Below, one piece after another: positions 24,335-32,696 of a stretch of DNA of 37,036 nucleotides (the stretch's first letter is position 1; each line of letters starts with the position of its first letter). This stretch comes from an uncultured Oscillospiraceae bacterium. GTDB taxonomy: Bacteria > Bacillota > Clostridia > Oscillospirales > Acutalibacteraceae. The position numbers were made by a program, and so were the translations under genes. The stretch covers positions 1 to 37,036 of the forward strand of contig CASFCH010000019.1 of assembly GCA_949293315.1 (NCBI GenBank). The letters run 5' to 3'. The notes under the pieces were generated by a model, which searched no databases, was not told the origin of the DNA, and saw only the letters and a program-made list of their open reading frames with translations.

Positions 24335-24694
24335 ATGCCACGGTACAGAAGCCTGTTTTCCGTCATTCCGCCGGCCAGTCTCTTTTTTGAGCCGGCATAC
24401 CAATATCTGCTCTCACAGGGATATGAATATATCCAGCTCGGGGGCGAAAATGTCTTTAAAAAGGGACACGGATTCTTCTGTGCTCCGCGGTACATCAAGG
24501 TGAGCTGCACGGCAGATACAGTCCTGATCGAGGCATGGATGAAATATTCCCTGCTCCCGGGCGTATATGTCGGAGAGATCGGCTTGACCGGGTTTGTCGG
24601 CGCAGCCGTCCGCGGCCCGCTCAAGGCGAATGTCGCACGGCTGGAGTCCATGCTCCAGGCCGGCGGCGGGATCTGGCGGCCCGGCGCAGTATAA
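24335..24694 (+). CDS. Small conserved-looking cytoplasmic protein of unknown function
   Basis: 119 residues beginning MPRYRSLFSVIPPASLFFEP, with AAGGAG ahead. There is no signal peptide or membrane anchor. The middle (ENVFKKGHGFFCAPRYIKVSC, then TVLIEAWMKYSLLPGVYVGEIGLTGFVGA) looks like a beta-sandwich that I recall in clostridial proteins fused to zinc ribbons. That memory is weak and unverified, but it would explain its place between zinc-ribbon and membrane genes. It is 86 bases after the previous gene. Confidence 0.65.
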   Translation: MPRYRSLFSVIPPASLFFEPAYQYLLSQGYEYIQLGGENVFKKGHGFFCAPRYIKVSCTADTVLIEAWMKYSLLPGVYVGEIGLTGFVGAAVRGPLKANVARLESMLQAGGGIWRPGAV

Positions 24695-24719
24695 ACCAAT
24701 CAGAAAGAGAGGAACGCTC

Positions 24720-25298
24720 ATGCATCCGCAGACAAAACTCCGCTCGGAGCGAAGAAAGAAGAAAGTCCTCATCATCGCCGTGGTTGCCGGCACGGTACTT
24801 CTGATCGCCGCCGCAGTTCTATTGGGCACTTCGATATTCCGGACGAGCCGCCGGTCTGAAATGCACAGCCTGATCTCGCAGGCCTGGAACCAGGCCGCAT
24901 TGCAGGAGCAGGAGGAAAATCCGGCGTTTTTACAGGCCTTTGACGAGCGCGCGACCTTTGCGGTGGAAGATGTAAAAAACGAGGGGGACGGCTATACCGT
25001 CGTCACCGTGACGGTGACTTCCCCGGATATCAGCGGCGCATTCGAAAGCGCTCAGGACGCGCTCGGCGGCCGGACGCCGACAACGGATGAGATGGATGAG
25101 ATCCTGACAGAGCTCGTGCGTGACGCCGACCTGAAAACGACGCAGCAGACCGTGTCCGTGATCGAGGACAGCGCCGGGGGCCGCCATGTCTGGTTTAACG
25201 AGGCGTTTGCGGACGCCATGTACGGCTATGCCTACTCGGACGCCATGGAGACGTTCATGCGCGAGCAGGCACAGGCCATGACGGAGGGAGAGGGATGA
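24720..25298 (+). CDS. Single-pass membrane protein of unknown function
   Basis: 192 residues from MHPQTKLRSERRKKKVLIIA (the ATG begins at 24720, GAGAGGA ahead). A basic cytoplasmic N-terminus is followed by one transmembrane segment (about 16-37) and an outside domain of about 150 residues. The outside part (AWNQAALQEQEENPAFLQAF, then DVKNEGDGYTVVTVTVTSPDI) is reminiscent of small alpha+beta lipoprotein-like folds, but I cannot name it. It overlaps the next gene by four bases (ATGA), so both are translationally coupled. Confidence 0.8.
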   Translation: MHPQTKLRSERRKKKVLIIAVVAGTVLLIAAAVLLGTSIFRTSRRSEMHSLISQAWNQAALQEQEENPAFLQAFDERATFAVEDVKNEGDGYTVVTVTVTSPDISGAFESAQDALGGRTPTTDEMDEILTELVRDADLKTTQQTVSVIEDSAGGRHVWFNEAFADAMYGYAYSDAMETFMREQAQAMTEGEG

Positions 25299-27856
25299 AG
25301 AAATTTTTTCAATGCACGGCGGCACTGCTGTGCTGCGCACTGATCGCGGGAATTCTGCCGGCCCGTGCGACGGAGGGCGGCGCCTTTCTGTCCGTCACGG
25401 TGGAGACGATCGACAGCGACGGCAACGTGCAGACCGCAGGCGACGTCTGTTATACGGACGGGCAGGATCTGTACGTCACGCCGGACTTCCTGTGCCGCTA
25501 CACGCTCTACTATTACGACGATGCGAGCGCCGCGTTCGTGCGCGCGGGACAGGAGCCCGGCAGCAAATACGGCTGCGTCGTTCTGAACGCTGCTGAAAAA
25601 TCGGTCCTGATGTATCCGAATCCGGAGTGTCCGTTCAGCTATACGCTCCGCGACGTCTTTGAATTCGGGGGCGAATATTTCCTGCCGCTCGACCAGATGG
25701 CCGGCTATCTCAAGGCGCGCGTCCTGGTCGAGGGGACCACCGTCACCATCGCCAACAGCGGCTACAGCATGGCCGACGCCGAATACGCCTTTTCCAAAAT
25801 CGAAACGGACAAGGCGTACACCGGCTATGACTACACTTCTATCGTCGACGATCTGTACGGCGGAAGCGAGGCGGCCTTTCGCTTTTCTACGCTCAAAAAT
25901 TATTTTTCTTCCTGTGTCTTTCTTCAGCTTTCCAATATTGATTTTATCTTTCAGTCCGGAAATCAGGAGGAGTATGAGTCCTTCCTTGAGCGCTGCGTCA
26001 CAGACAACAGTACTTATTTAGAGGCCGCCGGCGCCGACAACCTGCAGCAGCGCTTTGCGGACGCGCAGGACCTGAACCGCGAGATCAACACGTATGCCAA
26101 CAAGTTTAACGAGATCACGACGCTCGTCAACAAGGCGGCAGAGCCGGCAAAGGATTCGGGCCTTGACACGGCACTCCTCTATCTGGATACCCGCGACTGG
26201 GGCGCCGTGCTCTCCACCGTGGCGGACTGCACGGGATATCTCGACTATCTGCTGGCTCTGGGCGCCATGAGCGAGGATCACCGGAACATGCTGCGCGCCT
26301 TTGACCCCGCCGGGACAGGGGAGAAAAACGCCCCGCTGGAGCGCGCCGTCCGAAACCTGAAGGGCCGCTATACCAACGACGTCACGCTCAACCTTGTCAA
26401 CACCGCCGGCCAGATCCTGGTGGACCAGCTGAAGCAGCAGGCCGGGGACGCGATCCTGGAGGCGGTGATCCCCTCCACTGCGGTTATCTCCGGCGTGGCG
26501 ACTGCCTTCAAACTGCTGGGCTATGATCTGACCGGCAATCAGGAGTATTCCATCCTGATCGACTTCAGCGCCAAATATGCGCTCCGTCGCGCCTATTGGG
26601 CACTGCCCCACAACTATGACAGCAGCGAGCAGACGGAGGCCTACCGGCTGGGCGTGATCTTTTTCCTGCTGGCATGCCGTGAGACGTTCCGGGCGGCCAA
26701 CCAGATCGCCGTCACCACGGATGTGCCGGGCGATTACTACGACCCGCAGATCGAGACGATCGAATCCGTGCTCAACCTCTTCTATGCCGCCGCGCGCAGC
26801 AGGGAGTTTGACAGCAGGACCGGATGGCAGGAAATCATCCGTCAGAACGAGTCCGCCATTGCGGAGAGCGGGATTGCATCGGCCGCCCCCACCCTCACCG
26901 AGGAGGAGGCGCTGGCCTTATCTAACCTAAATAACACCGATTTAATCATACAGCAAAATAATATCAATAACGGCGCAAATTTTGCATATAACGAAAACGT
27001 CTTTATCTATGCAAATAGTTATTTTGATCAAAACACGAAACAGTGGAAAGACGACCTCATATCCAAGCCAAGTTATGATTCCAAAAAAGAGACCGTCCTT
27101 GTTCAGGACACCATGATCGGTTCGTTTGGGATTTATGCAAATCAACTCTTTTATATCAACCGTGAATCGAACCAGCTTATTCGCTGTAATCTGGATGGTT
27201 CAGACCCGGTTTCTCTTTTTAGCGCCTCGGAATTCGACGATCAAACCGATGCCCAGCCGGTTAATTTTGCTTTTTCCGGATCAAATATTATTCTTGTTCT
27301 CGCAAACCAACAACTATGGCGTATTCATTTTTCAGACGGAGAAAAGGCCAAAATTGACTGTCCGCCATCTGAATATGGAGCGTTATATGCATTCAACAAT
27401 AAAATCTTCTATCTGAGCGAAGGCCGCCTGATCTGTATTGATCTGAACAATTCACAGTATCAGGTAATCAGCGAGCAGTATGAAAACCGGAAGCTGGCCG
27501 GATTGTCGGAAAACACGCTTTACTCGTGGACCTATACAGATGGTACAACCACTTTGTACGGAATGAACCTGAATACAAATGAAGAAAAGATCGCGCAAAC
27601 CTATACCTTCACTTTTGAATATTATGGTCCCCCATTTCAACTTTGTCAGGGCCATATTTTCGCACAGGGCGGTACAGGAGCCGGAAATATGCTCGCACTT
27701 ATTGAAAACGGAACTTTAAATTTTGATCCGCCGTCTTTAGACCGCTTTTCCTTTGGTACGAACATCGGCATATATAAAGACACCATAATCGCAAGGGAAT
27801 GGAGTGCTCTCACAGGGGAAGAATCCACCTATACGCTGATGTATCCGATCGCTTAA
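25295..27856 (+). CDS. Large secreted protein with copper-amine-oxidase-N-like and DUF5050-like propeller regions
   Basis: 853 residues. A signal peptide (1-26, ending PARA) is followed by a beta-rich N-domain (about 30-155) whose end EYFLPLDQMAGYLKARVLVE resembles the copper amine oxidase N-terminal stalk domain common in wall proteins. A helical middle follows (about 160-540). The C-terminal part (about 545-853) reads as repeats such as GIYANQLFYINRESNQLIRCNL and YAFNNKIFYLSEGRLICIDL, a beta-propeller like DUF5050. Bases 26930-27850 are much AT-richer than the front, so this domain looks acquired separately. The function is unknown; extracellular binding or sensing is likely. Confidence 0.82.
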   Translation: MKKFFQCTAALLCCALIAGILPARATEGGAFLSVTVETIDSDGNVQTAGDVCYTDGQDLYVTPDFLCRYTLYYYDDASAAFVRAGQEPGSKYGCVVLNAAEKSVLMYPNPECPFSYTLRDVFEFGGEYFLPLDQMAGYLKARVLVEGTTVTIANSGYSMADAEYAFSKIETDKAYTGYDYTSIVDDLYGGSEAAFRFSTLKNYFSSCVFLQLSNIDFIFQSGNQEEYESFLERCVTDNSTYLEAAGADNLQQRFADAQDLNREINTYANKFNEITTLVNKAAEPAKDSGLDTALLYLDTRDWGAVLSTVADCTGYLDYLLALGAMSEDHRNMLRAFDPAGTGEKNAPLERAVRNLKGRYTNDVTLNLVNTAGQILVDQLKQQAGDAILEAVIPSTAVISGVATAFKLLGYDLTGNQEYSILIDFSAKYALRRAYWALPHNYDSSEQTEAYRLGVIFFLLACRETFRAANQIAVTTDVPGDYYDPQIETIESVLNLFYAAARSREFDSRTGWQEIIRQNESAIAESGIASAAPTLTEEEALALSNLNNTDLIIQQNNINNGANFAYNENVFIYANSYFDQNTKQWKDDLISKPSYDSKKETVLVQDTMIGSFGIYANQLFYINRESNQLIRCNLDGSDPVSLFSASEFDDQTDAQPVNFAFSGSNIILVLANQQLWRIHFSDGEKAKIDCPPSEYGALYAFNNKIFYLSEGRLICIDLNNSQYQVISEQYENRKLAGLSENTLYSWTYTDGTTTLYGMNLNTNEEKIAQTYTFTFEYYGPPFQLCQGHIFAQGGTGAGNMLALIENGTLNFDPPSLDRFSFGTNIGIYKDTIIAREWSALTGEESTYTLMYPIA

Positions 27857-27879
27857 ATTCCCGTGCGCACCATAAAATC

Positions 27880-27927
27880 AAAAGGCCGCCCGCCGAGCTC
27901 GTGCTTTGAGTTCGGCGGGCGGCTTTT
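27880..27927. terminator. Bidirectional intrinsic terminator between convergent operons
   Basis: AAAAGGCCGCCCGCCGA and TCGGCGGGCGGCTTTT form a long stem (one bulged G) with T-tracts on both strands. It ends the zinc-ribbon operon from the left and the polyamine operon from the right. Confidence 0.92.
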
Positions 27928-27947
27928 CTAAATTTTTCCAAAGCGCG

Positions 27948-28535
27948 CTATTCCCGGATATTCCCCAGCCGGATATTCTTCCGGATCAGGTCGTCTGCCA
28001 GCTCGAATATCCGCTCAGAACCCTGCCGGGTCTTATTCTGACGGCCATACACCTGCCCGGCCGTCACCTGATGCGCCCGCCAGTCCGCGCCGCCGTTGCT
28101 GTCGTTGAGCAGCAGCGGCTGCAAATTATCCATGGCATGGGCAAAGCGGGCCTCCGGCGTCTTGTTTTCCTCAAACTCGTCAAAGACCGCCCGCAGCTCC
28201 GCCCCCTGATCGCCGGGCAGGAGGGCGTAGATCCGCTCCTTGGCCGCATCCTCGCGCGCCTTCTGCGTGGCCAGCGCCTCCGCGTCGTAGGCATAGGTGT
28301 CCCCCGCGTCGATCTCCACCACGTCGTGGATCAGGCACATGAGCATCACCCGGCCGATATCCACCGGCTCATTGGCGTACTCCCGCAGGAGGTAGGCCAT
28401 GATCGCCATGTGCCAGGCGTGCTCGGCGTCGTTCTCATTCCGCCCGTGGCCGGACAGGTGCGTCTGGCGGAAAATGTTCTTCTCCTTGTCGATTTCCAGA
28501 ATGAATGCAATCTGCTTTTCGAGACGATCGTCCAT
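27948..28535 (-). CDS. HD-domain phosphohydrolase (YfbR-like)
   Basis: 195 residues. The HD metal site is seen as His39 (AEHAWHMA), His70-Asp71 (CLIHDVVEIDAGD) and Asp136 (FAHAMDNLQP). The wording is close to the YfbR/HDDC2 group of 5'-deoxynucleotidases, so dephosphorylation of nucleoside monophosphates is plausible; the substrate is not proven. GGGAGG precedes the ATG at 28535. It follows nspC by 87 bases with a small hairpin between, so it may be only partly co-transcribed with the polyamine genes. No internal sign of link to polyamine metabolism is visible. Confidence 0.88.
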   Translation of the reverse strand: MDDRLEKQIAFILEIDKEKNIFRQTHLSGHGRNENDAEHAWHMAIMAYLLREYANEPVDIGRVMLMCLIHDVVEIDAGDTYAYDAEALATQKAREDAAKERIYALLPGDQGAELRAVFDEFEENKTPEARFAHAMDNLQPLLLNDSNGGADWRAHQVTAGQVYGRQNKTRQGSERIFELADDLIRKNIRLGNIRE

Positions 28536-28574
28536 TTTCCATCCTCCCTGTCGTTTTCGGTATACCTGGATCCT

Positions 28575-28604
28575 CCAAAAGATAAATCCCCGGCAGCGCC
28601 GGGG
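28575..28604 (-). terminator. Short hairpin with T-rich tail after nspC
   Basis: On the minus strand CCCCGGC-GCT-GCCGGGG forms a 7-bp stem and is followed by ATTTATCTTTTGG. It may partly end transcription before the HD gene. Confidence 0.5.
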
Positions 28605-28622
28605 AAAACCGGAAGATCCGCT

Positions 28623-29762
28623 TTAAAGGCGGGATTTGAAATCCTCGTACCCAAAGGTGCGCACCACCTGGGCGCCTCCGTCGCCGCATGTGGCGATAGC
28701 AGGCAGGTTGATGCCGTTGAATGTGTTGTTCTTGACCATGGTGTACAGCGCCATGTCGCAGAAAATCAGGCGGTCCCCCGGCACAAGGGGGCGGTCAAAG
28801 GAGTAGTCGCCGATGATATCGCCCGCCAGGCACGTCGGCGCGCCGAGGCGATAGGTGTACATCTTTTCCCCCGGCTTGCCGGCCCCGATGATCTCCGGCC
28901 GGTAGGGCATCTCCAGCACGTCCGGCATATGGCACGCTGCGGAGGTGTCCACCAGTGCGATATCCAGACCGTTTTTCATGGTGTCGAGCACCGTACAGCA
29001 CAGGAACCCCGTGTTGAGTACCACGCCCTCCCCCGGCTCCAGATAGACCTGGACGCCGTAGCGGTCCCGGATACGCTCGATGCAGGCGATCAGCTTTTCC
29101 ACATCGTAGTCCTTCCTTGTGATGTGGTGGCCGCCGCCGAAGTTGACCCACTCGAGCGCCCCGAGATATTGGCCGAACTTCTCCTCCACGGCGTCGAGCG
29201 TACGCTCAAGCGTATCGGCCCCCTGCTCGCACATGGTGTGGAAGTGGATACCGCTGATCTTGCTCAGGTCGCCCTTTTCAAAGTGCTCCAGCGTGATCCC
29301 CATGCGCGAGCCCGGCGCACACGGGTTGTAGAGGGCCGTCTCGATCTCCGAATACTCGGGATTGACGCGCACGCCGCATGACGGGCGGCGCGCACTCGCC
29401 TGCACCATCGGATAAAAGCGCTCAAGCTGCTCAAAAGAGTTGAACACGATATGGTCGCATAGCTGAGCGATCTGCGGGAACTCATCCGGCCGGTAGGCGG
29501 GGGCGTAGATGTGCGTCTGGCCGCCCATCTCCTCCCGGCCGAGCCGCGCCTCAAAGAGTGAGCTGGCGGTGGTGCCGCTGATATATTCCCGGATCATGGG
29601 ATAGAGCGAATACATGGAAAATGCCTTCTGCGCGAGGAGAATTTTACAGCCCGTCCGCTGCTCCACACTGCGCAGGAGCTCCAGATTTTTCCGAAGCAGA
29701 TCCGTATCGATCAGATAGCACGGCGACGGGAGACCGCGCGCGATCTGTGCGTAATCCTTCAT
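28623..29762 (-). CDS. nspC: Carboxynorspermidine/carboxyspermidine decarboxylase
   Basis: 379 residues from MKDYAQIARGLPSPCYLIDT. It is a fold-type III PLP decarboxylase; Lys46 in LAQKAFS is the expected PLP lysine. GIHFHTMCEQG (near 190), NFGGGHHITRKDYD, the PLP phosphate site EPGEGVVLNTGF and C-terminal CDMALYTMVKNNTFNG are typical of NspC/CASDC. It removes CO2 from carboxyspermidine to give spermidine. The start is inside the stop of the preceding gene (TGATG), and the longer frame to 29798 is not used. In gut bacteria this pair is the main alternative spermidine route. Confidence 0.94.
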   Translation of the reverse strand: MKDYAQIARGLPSPCYLIDTDLLRKNLELLRSVEQRTGCKILLAQKAFSMYSLYPMIREYISGTTASSLFEARLGREEMGGQTHIYAPAYRPDEFPQIAQLCDHIVFNSFEQLERFYPMVQASARRPSCGVRVNPEYSEIETALYNPCAPGSRMGITLEHFEKGDLSKISGIHFHTMCEQGADTLERTLDAVEEKFGQYLGALEWVNFGGGHHITRKDYDVEKLIACIERIRDRYGVQVYLEPGEGVVLNTGFLCCTVLDTMKNGLDIALVDTSAACHMPDVLEMPYRPEIIGAGKPGEKMYTYRLGAPTCLAGDIIGDYSFDRPLVPGDRLIFCDMALYTMVKNNTFNGINLPAIATCGDGGAQVVRTFGYEDFKSRL

Positions 29763-30973
29763 CAGTCCACAAGCTCCGGGTTGAAGCTCTCCTGCCACGG
29801 CAGGCCGAACTTGTTGAGCGCATCCATGAACGGATCGGGATCAAATTCCTCGATGTTATAGACGCCGGGCCTCTGCCAGGCGCCCGTCATCACGAGGGAG
29901 GTGCCGATCATGGCCGGGACACCCGTGGTATAGGAGACGGCCTGCGCGCCGACCTCCCTGTAGCACTCCTCGTGGTTGCAGACATTGTAGAGGTAGTAGT
30001 TCTTGTCCTGGCCGTCCTTTTTGCCGCGGAAAATACAGCCGATATTCGTCTTGCCCTTTGTCCGCGCGGCAAGGGAGGCCGGATCCGGCAGCACCGCCTT
30101 GAGGAACTGGAGCGGCACAATCTCTTTGCCCTCAAAGTTGATCGGCTCGATGGAGGTCATGCCCACGTCGATCAGCGCGTTGAGATGGTCCAGATAGCTC
30201 TGGGAGAACGTCATGAAGAAGCGGATGCGCTTGATGCCCTTGAGGTTGAGCGCGAGGGACTCCATCTCCTCATGGTGGAGGAGATACATATCCCTGGGGC
30301 CGATCTCCGGGAAGTTATAGACGCGCTTGATGGACATCGGCTCCGTCTCGATGAACTTCCCGTTCTCAAAGTAGCTGCCCTTGGCGCTGACCTCACGGAT
30401 ATTGATCTCCGGATTGAAGTTGGTGGCAAAGGGAAGACCGTTGCTGCCCGCGTTGCAGTCGAGAATATCCAGGTAGTTGATCTCGTCAAAGTGGTGCTTT
30501 TGCGCATAGGCGGAGAAAACGCCCGTTACGCCGGGATCAAAGCCGCTGCCGAGCAGCGCCGTAATGCCGGCCTTCTCAAACTTTTCGCGGTAGGCCCACT
30601 GCCACTTGTATTCAAACTTGGCCACGTCCTTGGGCTCATAGTTGGCGGTGTCCACATAGTGGACGCCCGTCTCCAGACACGCATCCATGATCGGCAGATC
30701 CTGATACGGCAGCGCCAGATTCAGGACGATATCCGGCTTATAGTCGTTGATGAGCTTGACGAGCTGCTTCACGTCGTCGGCGTCCACCTGTGCCGTTGTG
30801 ACCTCCGTCCGGCTGTTCGGAAAATGGACCTTGATGGCATCCTTGATCGCATCACACTTGGACTTGGTACGCGAGGCGATGCACACCGCGTCAAACACAC
30901 TGTCATTCTGGCAGCACTTGTGCGCCGCCACACCGGCCACACCGCCGGCGCCAATCAAAAGAACCTTCCCCAT
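29762..30973 (-). CDS. Carboxyspermidine (carboxynorspermidine) dehydrogenase, saccharopine-dehydrogenase-like
   Basis: 403 residues. The N-terminal Rossmann fold begins MGKVLLIGAGGVAGVAAHKC. GVHYVDTANYEPKDVAKFEY (near 105), LLGSGFDPGVTGVFSAYAQK and YLDILDCNAGSNGLPFATNF are family wording of the Lys1-like CASDH group. It condenses putrescine with aspartate semialdehyde, using NADPH, to make carboxyspermidine. GGAGGT lies ahead of the ATG. It overlaps nspC by one base (TGATG), so the two are coupled and form one functional pair. Confidence 0.93.
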   Translation of the reverse strand: MGKVLLIGAGGVAGVAAHKCCQNDSVFDAVCIASRTKSKCDAIKDAIKVHFPNSRTEVTTAQVDADDVKQLVKLINDYKPDIVLNLALPYQDLPIMDACLETGVHYVDTANYEPKDVAKFEYKWQWAYREKFEKAGITALLGSGFDPGVTGVFSAYAQKHHFDEINYLDILDCNAGSNGLPFATNFNPEINIREVSAKGSYFENGKFIETEPMSIKRVYNFPEIGPRDMYLLHHEEMESLALNLKGIKRIRFFMTFSQSYLDHLNALIDVGMTSIEPINFEGKEIVPLQFLKAVLPDPASLAARTKGKTNIGCIFRGKKDGQDKNYYLYNVCNHEECYREVGAQAVSYTTGVPAMIGTSLVMTGAWQRPGVYNIEEFDPDPFMDALNKFGLPWQESFNPELVD

Positions 30974-31005
30974 GCTGTTCGCACCTCCAATAAATCTAAA
31001 AGCTC

Positions 31006-31851
31006 TCAGCCGAGCATAATCAGCAATTCACGGATGATCTTGCCCGCCACGGCGGTGGAAACGCCGCTGATGTCATAGGCGGGCGCCAGCTCGTTGACAT
31101 CCAGCCCGACGATGTTCAGACCCCGCAGCTTCAGGCAGGCGTTTAATAGCTGCATAAAGCTCACGCCGCCGGCCTCCGGCGTCCCCGTACCGGGGAACAC
31201 GGACGGGTCGAGCACGTCCAGATCAAGTGTAAAGTAGACTGGCTTTTCACCCAACTGCGCCACAACCTGATCGAGCCCCTCAAAGTCAAACATCCGGGTC
31301 TGGACATGATCCTTCCCCCAGACGAACTCCTCCCGGTCGCCGGAACGGATGCCAAACTGGAAGATCCGCCCGTCGCCCACAAGCTCATGGCAGCGCCGCA
31401 GCACGCTCGCGTGGGACATCCGCTCCCCGAGGTAGTCCGCGCGCAGGTCCGCATGCGCGTCAAAGTGGATGATGGAGACATCCGGGTACTTCTCCTGTAC
31501 GGCGCGGAACGCGCCGAGCGTCACCAGATGCTCGCCCCCCACCATGAAGGGCAGCTTGCCGTCGTTTAAAATCGTCCGGGCCCGCGCCTCGATCTGGCCG
31601 AGTGCGGTGTGCGCGTTGCCGAACACGAGCTCCAGATCGCCGGAGTCAAACACCTTTTTCTCTGTGAGCTCATCATCCTGATAGGGGCTGTATGTCTCCA
31701 GCCCAAAGGATTCGCTCCGGATCGCCTTGCATCCAAAGCGCGCGCCGGGGCGGAACGAAGTGGTCGAATCATACGGCGCGCCGAAGAGGACGATTTTGGC
31801 TTCATCGTACTCGCAGTCGCAGCCGATAAAGGTCTCAATATTTTTTTCCAT
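31006..31851 (-). CDS. speB: Agmatinase (ureohydrolase)
   Basis: 281 residues from MEKNIETFIGCDCEYDEAKI. It hydrolyses agmatine to putrescine and urea with two manganese ions. The ligands are visible: His108 in GGEH, Asp131-His133-Asp135 in FDAHADLR, and Asp210-Asp212 in TLDLDVLDP. The ATG at 31851 shares its A with the speE stop (TGATG); a much longer frame upstream reads through speE and is rejected. It links arginine decarboxylase to both spermidine routes. Confidence 0.95.
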   Translation of the reverse strand: MEKNIETFIGCDCEYDEAKIVLFGAPYDSTTSFRPGARFGCKAIRSESFGLETYSPYQDDELTEKKVFDSGDLELVFGNAHTALGQIEARARTILNDGKLPFMVGGEHLVTLGAFRAVQEKYPDVSIIHFDAHADLRADYLGERMSHASVLRRCHELVGDGRIFQFGIRSGDREEFVWGKDHVQTRMFDFEGLDQVVAQLGEKPVYFTLDLDVLDPSVFPGTGTPEAGGVSFMQLLNACLKLRGLNIVGLDVNELAPAYDISGVSTAVAGKIIRELLIMLG

Positions 31852-32696
31852 CAGCAGCCCTCCAGAATATCCCTGACATAGCTGGGCAGCGCAAAGCAGC
31901 CGCGGTGCAGCTCCGTATTGTAATAGCGGGTCTGGATCTCGAGTGCGTTCCACGCCTCGATCCGATCGTTGACCGGCTCGATCCCGTCGGACGCAAAGCC
32001 GAACAGCCAGTGCCCGGACGGATAGGTGGGAATGTGCGCCTGATAGACGCGTGAGACCGGGAACGTCTTGGAGATCTTGCGGTGCTCGCGGAAGACGACC
32101 TCCGCATACTTGCCGTAGCACGGGGTCTCGTGCTGGTTGACGAGGATCCCGCTATCCCGGATGGCATTGTAGCAGCTGCCGTAGAACTCCCGGGTGGAGA
32201 GCCCCTCGCCCGGTCCGAACGGGTCGGTGGAATCGACGATGATCAGATCGTACTCCTCCTCGCACCGCCGCACATAGCGCACGCCGTCCTCAAAGTGGAG
32301 CGTGACGCGCGGATCGTCAAAGCCCATGGTCAGCGCCGGAAAATACTGCCGGCATACGTCGACCACCTGCTCGTCGATCTCCACCAGATCGATCTTTTCC
32401 ACATAGGGGTACTTGACCAGCTCGCGCACCACGCCGCCGTCGCCCGCGCCGATCACCAGCACGCGGCGGATTTCGGGATTGGCCGCCATGGGGACATGCA
32501 CCATCATCTCGTGGTAGATGAACTCATCCTTCTCGGTGAGCATCACCGCGCCGTCGAGCGTGAGCATTCGGCCGAACTCCGTGGTGTCGAACACATCGAT
32601 CTTCTGATACTCGCTCTCCCCCGTGTAGACCTGCCGGTCAATGCGGATGGAGAGGCTCACGTCCGGCGTGTGCTCCTCCGAATACCAAAGCTCCAT
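31851..32696 (-). CDS. speE: Spermidine synthase
   Basis: 281 residues. An N-terminal beta domain (ELWYSEEHTPDVSLSIRI) precedes the methyltransferase-like fold. VLVIGAGDGGVVRELVKYP (79-97) binds decarboxylated AdoMet, VEIDEQVVDVCRQYFP follows, and the catalytic aspartate is in IIVDSTDPFGPGEGL (Asp155, Asp158). It transfers aminopropyl to putrescine. The ATG follows the speA stop without a gap (TAAATG), and its own stop overlaps speB by one base. Confidence 0.96.
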   Translation of the reverse strand: MELWYSEEHTPDVSLSIRIDRQVYTGESEYQKIDVFDTTEFGRMLTLDGAVMLTEKDEFIYHEMMVHVPMAANPEIRRVLVIGAGDGGVVRELVKYPYVEKIDLVEIDEQVVDVCRQYFPALTMGFDDPRVTLHFEDGVRYVRRCEEEYDLIIVDSTDPFGPGEGLSTREFYGSCYNAIRDSGILVNQHETPCYGKYAEVVFREHRKISKTFPVSRVYQAHIPTYPSGHWLFGFASDGIEPVNDRIEAWNALEIQTRYYNTELHRGCFALPSYVRDILEGC

